Shown: positions 1 through 11,272, numbered from the stretch's first letter. The stretch is 64,000 nucleotides of DNA from Bifidobacterium pullorum subsp. gallinarum (GCF_000741215.1 NZ_JGYX01000002.1:186001-250000), one strand, 5' to 3'. Numbers and translations: made by a program. Notes: generated by a model from the letters alone, not told the origin.

Positions 1-149
1 TCAAGGTGGAGACCAACCGCATCCTCGGCGGCCTGTTCGGCACGGTGCGTGACGTGCAGTACAACGGCGAATCCATCAGCGATGGCGCCAACGTGCGGCT
101 GCGTGACGCGGATGGCAACGCCTCCGTCATCACGCTCACCGTCGTGTGA
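1..149 (+). CDS. C-terminal fragment of an unidentified protein
   Basis: An open frame enters from the left edge (codons in register from base 3) and ends at TGA 147-149, giving 48 residues that finish VRLRDADGNASVITLTVV. The residues alternate polar and hydrophobic like a beta-rich domain. No motif identifies the family, and the start lies outside the window. It converges on the acyltransferase at 159, leaving only 9 bases between the stops. Function is not assigned. Confidence 0.5.
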   Translation, partial: KVETNRILGGLFGTVRDVQYNGESISDGANVRLRDADGNASVITLTVV

Positions 150-158
150 CGAAGTGGA

Positions 159-872
159 CTACTTCGACGCGGCCTGCGCGGCTTGTGCGGCGGCCTGCTC
201 CTTCAGGCGCTTCTTGACCGTCTGCGCGTATTCGTCCACGTATTCCTGACCGCTCATGGACTGGATGGCGCGGGTGACCTGATCGGTCAGCGAGCGCAGG
301 TCGTCATGGGTGACGTCCTCGGCGTCCTTACGCTCCACGGGAATCGGCGCGCCATAGATCACCTGCGTCTTGCCCTTCTTCGGCACCACGGTGCCGACCG
401 GCTGCAACGTGTCCGAGCCGATGATGGCGACCGGGACGATCGGGCATCCGGTTTCCAGCGCCAGCTTGGCCACGCCGGTATGTCCCTTGTACAGGCGACC
501 GTCGGGGCTGCGCGTGCCCTCGATGTGGATGCCGAACAGGTGGCCGTCCTCCAGGATCTCCCGCGCATGGTTCAACGCGCCGAGCGACTTGGAGCCGCCG
601 GAACGGTCGACCGGGAACACGCCGACGGAGGTGAACCACCACTTCTTGAACCTGCCCTTGAGGCCCTTGCCCTCGAAGTATTCGGCCTTGCCCATGAAGT
701 GGATCATGCGCGGGCAGGTGATCGGCAGCAGCGCGTCGTCGATGACGGCCAGATGGTTCGCGGCGATGATGGCGCCGCCATGCTTGGGGATGTTCTGCAG
801 GCCCTTGACCGTGGGCCCGAGGCGGCGACGGGCGATCCAACCGAACCCTTTGACGAAGAACCAGTACAGCAT
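159..872 (-). CDS. plsC: 1-acyl-sn-glycerol-3-phosphate acyltransferase (PlsC family)
   Basis: This 237-residue protein should acylate lysophosphatidic acid to phosphatidic acid at the inner membrane face. The sequence shows the HX4D catalytic box (H40 to D45 in NHLAVID), the FPVDR segment near 86-90, the EGTRSP acyl-acceptor motif at 118-123, and a VPVAIIGS block IV. The N-terminus is hydrophobic with an RRR stretch, consistent with membrane association. The ATG at 870-872 is preceded by a strong AGGAGG site. Length is normal for the family. The substrate could be another lysophospholipid, so the family is certain but the exact acceptor is inferred. Confidence 0.9.
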   Translation of the reverse strand: MLYWFFVKGFGWIARRRLGPTVKGLQNIPKHGGAIIAANHLAVIDDALLPITCPRMIHFMGKAEYFEGKGLKGRFKKWWFTSVGVFPVDRSGGSKSLGALNHAREILEDGHLFGIHIEGTRSPDGRLYKGHTGVAKLALETGCPIVPVAIIGSDTLQPVGTVVPKKGKTQVIYGAPIPVERKDAEDVTHDDLRSLTDQVTRAIQSMSGQEYVDEYAQTVKKRLKEQAAAQAAQAASK

Positions 873-925
873 CGTGGATTTCCTCCTCGTGAACTCCGTG
901 GGCGCGGCATGGCGTCACACTTGGT

Positions 926-931
926 TAGAGT
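926..931 (+). promoter_or_regulatory. Candidate -10 element of a leaderless transcript
   Basis: TAGAGT lies 7 nt before the ATG at 939. There is no good Shine-Dalgarno sequence. The spacing matches ten other genes in this window. Confidence 0.35.
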
Positions 932-938
932 GGTGTCT

Positions 939-1496
939 ATGACTGAGCACAACAATAGCAACGCGGACGGCGAGCGTCCAAACCCCACGCCGAACAACGG
1001 CGATCCGGGGTCCGCCGACTTCGACGCCGCGTGGGCGCAGTTCGCCGCCGAGCACGCCGAAGACCTCAATGATGTGGAGCGTTCGCGCAACGCCAAGCGG
1101 TTCGAGAAGCACGCGCAGCGCAAGGAGAAGGAGGCGCTGCTCTCGGTCGATGATCTGGACCCGGCCGCCTTCGCCGGCGGCGCCGGCCGCGGCCCGCGCG
1201 ATTTCACCGGCTCCAGCTGGCTGGACACCGACGACGTGATGGACCGCTACGGCGATCCGTTCACCCCGCCGAACCCCGATCTGGGACCGGTGAACAAGTC
1301 CAAGCTCGTGTTCTGGATCCTGCTGATCGTGGGCGTCATCGGCGTCATCGGCTCGGTGTTCCTGCCCTCGATGGCGCCCGTGCTGGGCACGATCTTCGGC
1401 ACCTCAACGCTGATCGGCGCGGCAGGTCTGATCATGCGGCACAAGGGCCATAACGAAACCAAAACCGACTACTTCGACGACGGGGCGCGCGTATAG
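939..1496 (+). CDS. Small actinobacterial membrane protein, function unknown
   Basis: This protein has 185 residues. The first ~110 are charged and polar, with many Glu, Lys and Arg (FEKHAQRKEKEA) and a WLDTDDVMDRYGDPFTPPNPD segment typical of small actinobacterial membrane proteins. Two hydrophobic segments follow (FWILLIVGVIGVIGSVFL and a second near LGTIFGTSTLIGAAGLIM), ending in a short polar tail. I predict a cytoplasmic N-terminus and a two-helix hairpin. Start 939 is chosen because the body of the protein begins there and a -10-like TAGAGT sits 7 nt upstream. An in-frame ATG at 909 would add 10 residues. It is divergent from plsC. No function is assigned. Confidence 0.7.
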   Translation: MTEHNNSNADGERPNPTPNNGDPGSADFDAAWAQFAAEHAEDLNDVERSRNAKRFEKHAQRKEKEALLSVDDLDPAAFAGGAGRGPRDFTGSSWLDTDDVMDRYGDPFTPPNPDLGPVNKSKLVFWILLIVGVIGVIGSVFLPSMAPVLGTIFGTSTLIGAAGLIMRHKGHNETKTDYFDDGARV

Positions 1497-1497
1497 C

Positions 1498-1578
1498 GGT
1501 TCGCACTACCTCGGCGGTTCAATCACGGAGTGGCGGATTTCGGCCAGTCGGAAATCGAACCCCGAGGTAGTGCGAACC
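1498..1578. terminator. 81-bp palindrome between convergent genes, likely bidirectional terminator
   Basis: A 17-bp perfect inverted repeat (1498-1514, GGTTCGCACTACCTCGG, against 1562-1578) encloses a second paired block: GGTTCAAT near 1516 against ATCGAACC near 1554, with one bulged C between them. An ATTTC/GAAAT hairpin sits at the centre. It fills almost the whole gap between the plus-strand gene ending at 1496 and trpD ending at 1586. There is no clear T-run, so it may be a structured 3' end rather than a classical intrinsic terminator. Confidence 0.6.
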
Positions 1579-1585
1579 ACCGGTC

Positions 1586-2641
1586 TCAGGCCTTCGACCT
1601 GGCCACCTCGATCCAGCGGTGCAGCAGGTCGTTCGCGGCACCGGAGTCGACGGCGGCCTCGGCCATCGCATAGGCGTCACGGAAGCGCTGCGCCAGCGTG
1701 GCGTCCGGATCGGGCAACCGGCGGGCGTCGGCCACGATGGCGGATGCCGCGTTGAGCAATGCGGTCGAGCGGAACGGCACCGGCTTGCCGGCCAAGAAGT
1801 CCAGCATCGCCTGCGCGTTGACGGCGGGCTCGCCGCCGCGCAGGTCATCCAACGTCACCGGATCAAGCCCCAGCTCCGCCGTCGGGTCGAACTCGGTCTC
1901 ATGCACCTTGCCGTAGCGGATCTCCCAGACGCTCACCGGCCCGGTCGGCGCCAGCTCGTCCAGTCCCTCATGCGAGGTATAGACCATGCCAGTCTGCCCG
2001 CGCGAGGCATACACCTCGGCCATCATCGGGCTGACGGCCCGGTTGGCGCAGCCGATGGCCACATGGTTCGGGTTGGCCGGATTCGTCAGCGGACCCAGCA
2101 CGTTGAACACGCAGGGCACGCCCAAGGCGGAACGCACCGGGCCGACGAACCGCATGGCCGGGTGGAACACCTTGGCGAACGCAAACGTGATGCCCACCTC
2201 ATCGCCGATCTCGGCCACGGCCTGCGGGCTCAGATCCAGCGGCAATCCCAACGCCTCCAGGCAGTCCGCGGCACCGCATTTGGACGATGCGGCGCGATTG
2301 CCGTGCTTGACGATCTTCACACCGGCGGCCGCAGCCACCACCGAACCCATCGTGGACAGGTTCACGGTCGCGGCGCCGTCCCCACCGGTGCCGACCATAT
2401 CGGTCGTCTCCCCGGAGACGGCCAGCGGCACGGCGTGCGACACCATCGCGTCGGCGGCGCCGCGCACCTCCTCGGCGGTCAGTCCCAGCAGCTGCTGCGC
2501 GGCGAGGACGGCACCCACCGCCGCGGGATTGGCGTTGCCTTTCATCAGATCGTCCACGAACCACCACGCCTCCCCCGCGCTCAGGTGATTGCCGGCAACC
2601 AGCTTGGTGAGGATCGATTTCCATGTGATCTCAGCCATCAT
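1586..2641 (-). CDS. trpD: Anthranilate phosphoribosyltransferase
   Basis: TrpD transfers phosphoribose from PRPP to anthranilate, the second step of the tryptophan branch. The 351 residues carry the glycine-rich PRPP loop GTGGDG at 84-89, the following NLSTMGS, the KHGNR anthranilate/PRPP motif at 112-116, and the LGPLTNP segment. Length is standard. The ATG at 2639-2641 follows AAGGAGGG; a second ATG is the next codon. No other trp gene lies nearby, so it is a stand-alone biosynthetic locus here. An 11-bp palindrome, TATCGGCGATA (2688-2698), lies about 50 bp upstream and could be an operator, but nothing else supports that. Confidence 0.95.
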   Translation of the reverse strand: MMAEITWKSILTKLVAGNHLSAGEAWWFVDDLMKGNANPAAVGAVLAAQQLLGLTAEEVRGAADAMVSHAVPLAVSGETTDMVGTGGDGAATVNLSTMGSVVAAAAGVKIVKHGNRAASSKCGAADCLEALGLPLDLSPQAVAEIGDEVGITFAFAKVFHPAMRFVGPVRSALGVPCVFNVLGPLTNPANPNHVAIGCANRAVSPMMAEVYASRGQTGMVYTSHEGLDELAPTGPVSVWEIRYGKVHETEFDPTAELGLDPVTLDDLRGGEPAVNAQAMLDFLAGKPVPFRSTALLNAASAIVADARRLPDPDATLAQRFRDAYAMAEAAVDSGAANDLLHRWIEVARSKA

Positions 2642-2762
2642 GCCCTCCTTGAAGCACGCTCGTGATGGTATGTGTCGCGGCTTATTGTATCGGCGATATA
2701 TTGCAAGACCGATGTGCTGTCCGTATCACGGATGATCAGGGGGGGATCCGCCGAAATACGAA

Positions 2763-2793
2763 GGCGCCCGCCGGATGCTCTCCGGCGGGCGCC
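2763..2793 (-). terminator. Intrinsic terminator of secA
   Basis: A 13-bp perfect GC-rich stem (2763-2775 with 2781-2793) has a 5-nt loop. On the minus strand it is followed by TTCGTATTTCGG. It lies about 20 bp past the secA stop codon. Confidence 0.8.
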
Positions 2794-2815
2794 TCTCATT
2801 CGTCAGTGCGAACCA

Positions 2816-5734
<2,919 letters not shown>

Positions 5735-5845
5735 GTTCGCTCCCTTGTCGGTTACCGTAAACGAGCATAGCCCAATCCCCATGGAATCGGGCGCAAACTT
5801 TGACCCATAGTACGCGAACGCACAGATTTTCCGCGTCAAACAACG

Positions 5846-5883
5846 GATGACGCCCCGCGCACTGTGTGTCGCGGGGCGTCATC
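5846..5883 (-). terminator. Intrinsic terminator of hpf
   Basis: A 14-bp perfect stem (5846-5859 with 5870-5883, GATGACGCCCCGCG) has a 10-nt loop. Minus-strand sequence after the stem is CGTTGTTTGAC. It lies 20 bp past the hpf stop, upstream of secA. Confidence 0.75.
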
Positions 5884-5903
5884 CTCAGTTCAAGCGTTCG
5901 CCG

Positions 5904-6572
5904 TTACTCGGCCTTCGCCACGTTCTCCGGGGTGTCGATCTCGAACACGCCATAGCTCCAGCCATGACGGTGGTAGACGACGGAGGGACGGTTGGTGTCC
6001 TTGTTGACGAACAGGAAGAAGTCGTGCCCGATCAGCTCCATCTCATACAGCGCCTCGTCGATGGTCATCGGCTCGGCGATATGCAGCTTGCGGCGGATGA
6101 CGATCGGGGTGTCGCCGACCTGGACCTCCACCGATTCGCCGGGGCCCAGATCGGAGGCGACCGCAGCCTGCGGGCTGTTGTTCGGCTCCTCCGGTACGGG
6201 TTCCTCCTCCACGGGTTCGGGGGTCACAACGCCCATGTCCACGGGCACCGGGTTCGTGTATCCACGACGATGGTCCTTGCGGCGGTCACGGGTGCGGCGC
6301 AGACGCAGCGTCAGCTTGTCCAGCGCCATATCCAGGGCGCTGTACTCGTCGGTGCTCGACGCCTCGGCGCGCACCACGGTACGCCCGGCAATGACGGTGA
6401 TCTCCACGCGCTTTGCGGTATCGGCCTGACGCGGGTTGCCCTCATGCGTGACGACGATCTGCACGCGTTCCGCATCCGGGGCGATAGCGGTCACACGATT
6501 CATCTTGTTTTCGACGACATCACGGAACCTTTGCTTGATCTGCGTATGACGTCCGGTAACGACGATTTCCAT
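5904..6572 (-). CDS. hpf: Long-form ribosome hibernation promoting factor
   Basis: Long HPF binds the 30S decoding region and dimerises ribosomes into inactive 100S particles when growth slows. The 222-residue protein has an N-terminal S30AE/RaiA-type domain (about 1-105, beginning MEIVVTGRHTQIKQ). A low-complexity linker rich in Pro, Glu and Val follows (about 110-150). The C-terminal domain (about 155-220) contains the family-typical EPMTIDEALYEMELIGHDFF and NRPSVVYHRHGW segments. The ATG at 6570-6572 follows AAGGAGG. It lies upstream of secA on the same strand, with a terminator between them. Confidence 0.95.
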   Translation of the reverse strand: MEIVVTGRHTQIKQRFRDVVENKMNRVTAIAPDAERVQIVVTHEGNPRQADTAKRVEITVIAGRTVVRAEASSTDEYSALDMALDKLTLRLRRTRDRRKDHRRGYTNPVPVDMGVVTPEPVEEEPVPEEPNNSPQAAVASDLGPGESVEVQVGDTPIVIRRKLHIAEPMTIDEALYEMELIGHDFFLFVNKDTNRPSVVYHRHGWSYGVFEIDTPENVAKAE

Positions 6573-6727
6573 GTGGACCTCCTTGAGCTCAAGCGGGTTG
6601 TGCCCGCTGTATGTGTCCGAATGGCATCATCGCCATCCGGGTACGTCTCATTGTAGCCGAGTTCCGTGGCGACATGGTGAACAACTCGCCAATAATGAAG
6701 ACCGATGCGCCATGCTATCCTTGGGTG

Positions 6728-7103
6728 GATGTGAGGTCTCCAGATGGCCGCGGCCGTGTCGGTTCGCCGACACGGCTGAGGAACTTCCGGGCTCCATAGA
6801 GCACGATGGCGGATAACGTCCGCCCAGGGTGACCTGAGAGCTAGCGCAACAGAGAACAGACCGCCCGGTTTCGGCCGGGTAAGGGTGAAACGGCGGTGTA
6901 AGAGACCACCGGGCCGCTGGTAACAGTCGGCCGCATGGCAAGCCTCATCGGGAGCAAGGCCAAGCAGGAGGCGTTTGAGGGCTGCTCGCCCGAGCCTCCG
7001 GGTAGGCTGCTGGAGCCTGGCGGCAACGTCAGGTCGAGATGGATGGCCATCCGCACCGCGCATGCGGTGTGACAGAACCCGGGGTATCGGAGACCTCACG
7101 CTT
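6728..7103 (+). ncRNA. rnpB: RNase P RNA, bacterial class A
   Basis: This is the catalytic RNA that matures tRNA 5' ends. The 5' strand GTGAGGTCTCC (6731-6741) pairs with GGAGACCTCAC (7089-7099), closing helix P1. The internal signature blocks appear in order: GAGGAACTTCCGGGCTCC, AGAGCACGATGGCGG, GAGAGCTAGCGCAACAGAG, GGTAAGGGTGAAACGG.GTAAGAGACCACCGG, and the 3' GACAGAACCCGGGGTAT. Ends are set from the P1 pairing and are accurate to a few bases. The T-rich CTTCTTTACCCACCTTTACT after P1 probably holds the 3' end. It converges on recX, which ends 17 bp away. Confidence 0.95.
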
Positions 7104-7119
7104 CTTTACCCACCTTTAC

Positions 7120-7662
7120 TCAGTTCAGCAGCTCCTCCGCAACGCGCCGCAGCGTTTCCGGGCTGTGCCCCTTTCTGCCTCCCGCCGACCAGAAGCGCCG
7201 ACGCCGTACCGCAACGTCGAGACCGCGGGTCTTTCTGGCGTATTGACGCCCCAGCTCCCATGCGGCGTCCTCGAAATCGCCGCGCTGCTCGGCTTCGGTT
7301 GCCACGGCCTCGGCCAATGCGCGGTCCACGCCCTTGCGGGTCAGCTCCATCACGGTGCCCCTGCGCCCCATGCAGCGCCCTGTGCAATAGCGGACGGCCG
7401 ACTCGGCATAGGCCCGGTCGTCCAGCAGATGCACGCGGGTCAGCCGTTCGATGACCTCGTCCACAATGCCGTCCGCATACCCCTTGGCGATCAGGCGTTC
7501 ACGTAACGCCCCCGAGGCGCGCGGCGCCGCGTCCAGCAGGCGCAACGCCGCCTCACGGCAGGCGTCCACATCATCGGCATCCGATTCGTGGACCACCGTC
7601 TCCGCCGCGCCGACCGTTTCCGCTGCAACGGCACGTCCCAGGAATTCCTGTGCGTCGATCAT
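7120..7662 (-). CDS. recX: Regulatory protein RecX
   Basis: RecX binds the RecA filament and limits its activity. The 180 residues show the tandem three-helix RecX repeats: AALRLLDAAPRASGALRERLIAKGY, VDEVIERLTRVHLLDDRAYAESAVRY and a final ARKTRGLDVAVRRRRF block. Shorter signatures are LLDDRAYAESAVR and RRGT. It begins 14 bp after the recA stop on the same strand, the standard recA-recX operon, so it should share the LexA-controlled promoter. The ATG is at 7660-7662. Length is at the short end of the family range. Confidence 0.92.
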   Translation of the reverse strand: MIDAQEFLGRAVAAETVGAAETVVHESDADDVDACREAALRLLDAAPRASGALRERLIAKGYADGIVDEVIERLTRVHLLDDRAYAESAVRYCTGRCMGRRGTVMELTRKGVDRALAEAVATEAEQRGDFEDAAWELGRQYARKTRGLDVAVRRRRFWSAGGRKGHSPETLRRVAEELLN

Positions 7663-7676
7663 GGCACCGGCAGCCG

Positions 7677-8825
7677 TCAGGCCTTGGCGGTCTTGGAGGC
7701 CTTCGCGGGCTTGGCGGTCTCACCGGCCGGAGCATCCTGCGCCGAATCCCCGTCCGACTCGCCCTCGGACATATCGATCAGGCCGAATGCGGCCTTGACC
7801 TTGTTCTCGATCTCCTCGGTCACGGCCGGATTGTCCTTGAGGAACTGGCGCACGTTCTCGCGCCCCTGCCCCAGCTGGTCGCCGTCATAGGTGAACCAGG
7901 AGCCGGATTTCTTCACCACGTTGCATTGCAACGCCATATCCAGCACCGAGCCCTCCTTGGAGATGCCCTCGCCGTACAGCACGTCGAATTCCGCCGACTT
8001 GAACGGCGGCGCCATCTTGTTCTTGACCACCTTGACGCGGGTGCGGTTGCCCACGGCCTCGTCGCCGCTTTTCAGCGTCTGCACGCGGCGGATGTCCAGG
8101 CGCACCGAGGCGTAGAACTTCAATGCCTTGCCGCCGGTGGTGGTTTCGGGATTGCCGAAGAACACGCCGATCTTCTCCCTCAGCTGGTTGATGAAGATCG
8201 CCGTGGTGCCCGCCTGCGCCAGCGCGCCGGTCATCTTGCGCAGCGCCTGGCTCATCAACCGCGCCTGCAGGCCCACATGGCTGTCTCCCATCTCGCCTTC
8301 GATCTCGGCCTTGGGCACCAGTGCGGCCACCGAATCGATGACGATGACGTCAAGCGCGCCGGAGCGGATCAGCATATCGGCGATCTCCAGCGCCTGCTCG
8401 CCGTTGTCGGGCTGCGAAACGATCAGCGAATCGGTGTCCACGCCGAGCTTCTTGGCGTACACGGGATCCAACGCATGCTCGGCGTCGATGAACGCCGCCA
8501 CGCCGCCTTCGCGCTGGGCGTTGGCCACCACATGCAGCGCCAGCGTGGTCTTGCCCGAGGACTCCGGGCCGTAGATCTCCACGATGCGCCCCTTGGGCAG
8601 GCCTCCGATGCCCAACGCCATGTCCAATGCCAGCGAACCGGTGGGGATCACCTCCACGTCCTGCGGGGGCTTGTCTCCCAGGCGCATGGCCGAGCCCTTG
8701 CCGAAGTTCTTCTCCACCTGCGCCAACGCCGTATCCAACGCGGCCTTGCGGCGCGGGTCGATGGCATGGGCCTCCTTGGCGGTGTCCGCGGCGTCCTTCG
8801 CCGCGACTGTCGTCTGCTGTGCCAT
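7677..8825 (-). CDS. recA: Recombinase RecA
   Basis: RecA is the DNA strand-exchange ATPase and the LexA co-protease of the SOS response. The 382-residue protein has Walker [10 protein letters not shown] at 86-94, the IDAEHALDP segment, [15 protein letters not shown], the Walker [22 protein letters not shown], and the DNA-binding loops. The C-terminal tail is rich in Ala, Lys and acidic residues. The start is the ATG at 8823-8825 (MAQQTT), 4 nt after AAGGAGG. Longer upstream readings would add 28 low-quality residues and are rejected. A LexA box lies about 140 bp upstream. Confidence 0.97.
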   Translation of the reverse strand: MAQQTTVAAKDAADTAKEAHAIDPRRKAALDTALAQVEKNFGKGSAMRLGDKPPQDVEVIPTGSLALDMALGIGGLPKGRIVEIYGPESSGKTTLALHVVANAQREGGVAAFIDAEHALDPVYAKKLGVDTDSLIVSQPDNGEQALEIADMLIRSGALDVIVIDSVAALVPKAEIEGEMGDSHVGLQARLMSQALRKMTGALAQAGTTAIFINQLREKIGVFFGNPETTTGGKALKFYASVRLDIRRVQTLKSGDEAVGNRTRVKVVKNKMAPPFKSAEFDVLYGEGISKEGSVLDMALQCNVVKKSGSWFTYDGDQLGQGRENVRQFLKDNPAVTEEIENKVKAAFGLIDMSEGESDGDSAQDAPAGETAKPAKASKTAKA

Positions 8826-8950
8826 GATGCCTCCTTCAAGCATGTTCGGCTCTTCGTCCCCATCCACCGTAGGGGCGTCCGCGCCGCGTCCGCAAGGTCG
8901 ACCGGCCAATGTGGTCGAACGATGCGCGCAACGTTCCGTAACTGTGGATA

Positions 8951-8980
8951 ACTATACCCCCAAACACGAACAAATGTTCG
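8951..8980 (-). promoter_or_regulatory. LexA (SOS) box and -10 element of recA
   Basis: CGAACAAATGTTCG at 8967-8980 is a perfect match to the actinobacterial SOS consensus GAAC-N4-GTTC. On the minus strand, TATAGT (8951-8956) is a good -10, and the box falls at the -35 position, so bound LexA would block polymerase. The resulting recA leader is about 120 nt. Confidence 0.85.
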
Positions 8981-8997
8981 AATGACGCGTCGGCATG

Positions 8998-9231
8998 TCA
9001 CGCCGCAGGCATGGGCGGCGCGTTATGATCGGCACCCCATCGGCGCGAATCCGGCACATCCATCTGATCGCACAGCACGTTCCACACCACACGGGGCTCC
9101 ACCCCGGCAGCCAGGGCCTCCACCACCGTCATGTTGTCCAACGCGGTCAATCGCTGATCGACGGAAAGACTGCGCCCGTACCCACGCCCGAACACCTCTT
9201 CCAACAATTCCCAGAATTCGCGTTCTCGCAT
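8998..9231 (-). CDS. DUF3046 family protein
   Basis: This 77-residue protein begins MREREFWELLEEVFGRGYGRSL and ends with a conserved VEPRVVWNVLCDQMDVPDSRRWG block, the pattern of the actinobacterial DUF3046 family, which is typically encoded beside recA. No biochemical role is established. The start at 9229-9231 has no Shine-Dalgarno sequence but is 7 nt from a TACACT -10 hexamer, suggesting a leaderless mRNA. The recA LexA box lies just past its stop codon, so the two genes are probably transcribed separately. Confidence 0.85.
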   Translation of the reverse strand: MREREFWELLEEVFGRGYGRSLSVDQRLTALDNMTVVEALAAGVEPRVVWNVLCDQMDVPDSRRWGADHNAPPMPAA

Positions 9232-9238
9232 GACCGCC

Positions 9239-9244
9239 AGTGTA
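9239..9244 (-). promoter_or_regulatory. Candidate -10 of leaderless DUF3046 mRNA
   Basis: Minus-strand TACACT is 7 nt before the ATG at 9229-9231, with no Shine-Dalgarno sequence in the gap (GGCGGTC). Confidence 0.45.
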
Positions 9245-9407
9245 CACACATCCCGACACCGTACCCCCCCGCAGCCCGGCGACCCGCGCACGCCACCCCC
9301 GACGCCCGCATCCGCAGCGGCACCGAACCATCGCAAACGGCGTGGCGGGCGGCCACCGGACCGCCCGCCACGCCGTCATCGCAACGATATCCCGAAGCCC
9401 CTGTCCT

Positions 9408-9920
9408 TTAGTCCTCCAACGAGTCCAGGTAATCGGCCACCAGCCGCAGCATCTGCGAGGGCTTGACGCCCAGCGACAGGGCGATCGACCCCAGCAGCTC
9501 CGAGCTGGCCTCCTTCTGCCCGCGTTCGACCTCGGACAGGTACCCCAGCGATACGCCGGCCTTCTCGCTGACCTCGCGCAACGTCTTGTGGTCGCGGGTG
9601 CGCAGGTCACGCAGCACATAGCCGATGGCCTCGCGCAGCGACACCTCCTTGGCTTCGGGCGCCGCCTCCACGGCACGGCCGGTATGGCCGCGCGTGCGTT
9701 CGGCGAAATCCTCCTGCTGCCACATCCGCTCCAGGGCGGCCTGCCGCTCCTCCTTGGCCTTCTTGGCGGCACGGGCCTTGATCACCTGCTGCTGCGCGAA
9801 CATCACGGCACGCCGCTGCGCGGGAGTCAGGTCGCGCATGCGCGCCCCGGTTGCCTTGGCCGGGGCGGCGGTCATACCCGCCCGTTCGACTCGCTCGCGG
9901 GTCACAGTCATCGATTCCAT
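9408..9920 (-). CDS. clgR: ClgR-type XRE-family transcriptional regulator
   Basis: This 170-residue DNA-binding protein has a C-terminal helix-turn-helix (about 90-165). Its core [19 protein letters not shown] plus [13 protein letters not shown] is the ClgR signature. ClgR activates clp protease genes in actinobacteria, including bifidobacteria (established for the family). The N-terminal ~90 residues are Arg/Ala/Glu-rich and poorly conserved. The ATG at 9918-9920 follows AAAGGGAT; an upstream in-frame ATG at 9956 is possible. It sits between cinA and DUF3046, as in other actinobacteria. The target genes are not in this window. Confidence 0.85.
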   Translation of the reverse strand: MESMTVTRERVERAGMTAAPAKATGARMRDLTPAQRRAVMFAQQQVIKARAAKKAKEERQAALERMWQQEDFAERTRGHTGRAVEAAPEAKEVSLREAIGYVLRDLRTRDHKTLREVSEKAGVSLGYLSEVERGQKEASSELLGSIALSLGVKPSQMLRLVADYLDSLED

Positions 9921-9986
9921 CACGTCATCCCTTTCGGCTCGGCGTCGTTCATCCATACCACTACGAACAACACCGCAGACGCGGGA

Positions 9987-10547
9987 TTATTCCTGTGAAT
10001 CCACTGTGAATCCGCTCACATTTTCCAGAACGCGCAACACCGTCAGCAACCGGATCCGCTCGCGGTCGCCCGAGAGCATCAACCGCACCGACGTCGTGGT
10101 CCGCGGGCCGTCCCCGGCATCGAACGATGGTACCGAAAACCCCGCATACACCAGTCCGGCGGGCTTGTCCCCGTCCGGCCCCGGACCGGCCACACCGGTG
10201 GTGGACAATCCGATGACCCGTCCCCCATACGCCGGCTGATCGTACAGCCGGGCCGTGCCGAGGGCCATCTGCCTAGCCACATCCGGGTGCACGGCTCCCT
10301 CACGCCGCAGCAGGTCGGCGTCGACCCCCAACACGGACGCCTTGGCCGCGATGTCATAGGTCACCGCCGAACCGAGGAACACGCGCGAGGCACCGGGGAT
10401 GCGCACGAACGCGTCGGCCAGCAATCCCCCGGTCAGCGACTCGGCCGCGGCGATGCGCATGCCGCGAGACCCGCACCATCCCAGCACCGCCTGCGCCAAC
10501 GCGTCGCAGCGGCGCCGGATCTCCCCCGCGGACAGGCTCCCGCTCAT
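9987..10547 (-). CDS. cinA: CinA C-terminal-domain nicotinamide-nucleotide amidase
   Basis: This 186-residue protein corresponds to the C-terminal (PncC) domain of CinA, which deamidates NMN in pyridine-nucleotide recycling. Visible motifs are AAAESLTGGLLA near 40, VFLGSAVTYD, and STTGVAGPGPDGDKPAGLVY. The N-terminal MoCF-like domain of full CinA is absent, which is common in actinobacteria. The ATG at 10545-10547 overlaps the pgsA stop by 4 nt (ATGA), so the two are translationally coupled. With niaP and nrtR at the far end of the window, this is another gene touching NAD metabolism. Confidence 0.9.
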   Translation of the reverse strand: MSGSLSAGEIRRRCDALAQAVLGWCGSRGMRIAAAESLTGGLLADAFVRIPGASRVFLGSAVTYDIAAKASVLGVDADLLRREGAVHPDVARQMALGTARLYDQPAYGGRVIGLSTTGVAGPGPDGDKPAGLVYAGFSVPSFDAGDGPRTTTSVRLMLSGDRERIRLLTVLRVLENVSGFTVDSQE

Positions 10548-11197
10548 GCGGCAGGCTTGCGGAAGGTGTTGATCAGGTAGATGGCGCCGGAATACAGGCA
10601 TAGCACCAGCGCCACGTAGATCACGATCTGCGTGAGCCACGTGTACGCCGTCAGCCACCACGGATTCGGCCCGGTGCCGGGCGCGAGCGTCCACAGCGGC
10701 ACCAGCAGCAGGGACAGGCCCACGCACTGGAACACGGTCTTGAGCTTGCCCGGCCAGGCGGCGGCGATCACCTTGCCGCCGGGCTGTTCCATGACGAAGA
10801 AGCGCATGACCGTGATGCCGAGTTCCCGGATGAGGAACAGCGCCACGATGACCCAGCCCCACACCACGTTGCCGAACTCGCCGAACGCCGCGGCCACGAC
10901 CAGCGCGCCGCAGGTGAGCAGCTTGTCCGCGATCGGGTCCATCAGCTTGCCCATCTCGGTCACCTGATTGTACTTGCGGGCCATCCAGCCGTCGATCTTA
11001 TCGGTGGATGCGGCGATGATGAAGATGATGGCCGCCACCCAGCGCAGCGTCGGATTGTCCACGCCGTACGGCCCCGCCATGATGTCAAGCACCAGGAACA
11101 CCACCACCAGCGCGATGCGCGCATAGGTGACCAGGTTCGGCGGCGCGTTCCAACCGTCGAGCAACGAGTTCGCGGTCTGTTCATCGGTTTTCTGCAT
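10544..11197 (-). CDS. pgsA: CDP-diacylglycerol-glycerol-3-phosphate 3-phosphatidyltransferase
   Basis: PgsA makes phosphatidylglycerol phosphate from CDP-diacylglycerol. The 217-residue membrane protein has the CDP-alcohol phosphatidyltransferase motif D-x2-D-G-x2-A-R...G-x3-D-x3-D (TDKIDGWMARK, then MGKLMDPIADK) at about 75-105 and several hydrophobic helices. The ATG at 11195-11197 has no clear Shine-Dalgarno sequence. TACAGT ends 7 nt upstream, which suggests a leaderless transcript starting here and continuing into cinA. A sister phosphatidyltransferase activity cannot be excluded by motif alone. Confidence 0.92.
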   Translation of the reverse strand: MQKTDEQTANSLLDGWNAPPNLVTYARIALVVVFLVLDIMAGPYGVDNPTLRWVAAIIFIIAASTDKIDGWMARKYNQVTEMGKLMDPIADKLLTCGALVVAAAFGEFGNVVWGWVIVALFLIRELGITVMRFFVMEQPGGKVIAAAWPGKLKTVFQCVGLSLLLVPLWTLAPGTGPNPWWLTAYTWLTQIVIYVALVLCLYSGAIYLINTFRKPAA

Positions 11198-11204
11198 ACT
11201 CTTC

Positions 11205-11210
11205 ACTGTA
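11205..11210 (-). promoter_or_regulatory. Candidate -10 of leaderless pgsA-cinA mRNA
   Basis: Minus-strand TACAGT is 7 nt before the pgsA ATG. It lies in the 75-bp gap after ftsK. Confidence 0.4.
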
Positions 11211-11272
11211 CCCCGAATCCTGTTCTTGTGTACGCCGCCGTATTCGAATCCGACACATCGCAACGCCACCCG

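Noticed and set aside
1498-1578. Possible tRNA (GGTTC and CGAACC blocks)
   Set aside because: The paired GGTTC and GAACC elements belong to nested palindromes; there is no cloverleaf with a D-arm, anticodon arm and acceptor stem.
5735-5845. secA promoter from TTTGCG and TATGCT hexamers
   Set aside because: The spacing of about 21 bp is outside the normal range, so no promoter is claimed.
6500-7099. Open frames on both strands across 6600-7100
   Set aside because: The region is rnpB; conserved RNase P RNA blocks and the P1 pairing explain it.
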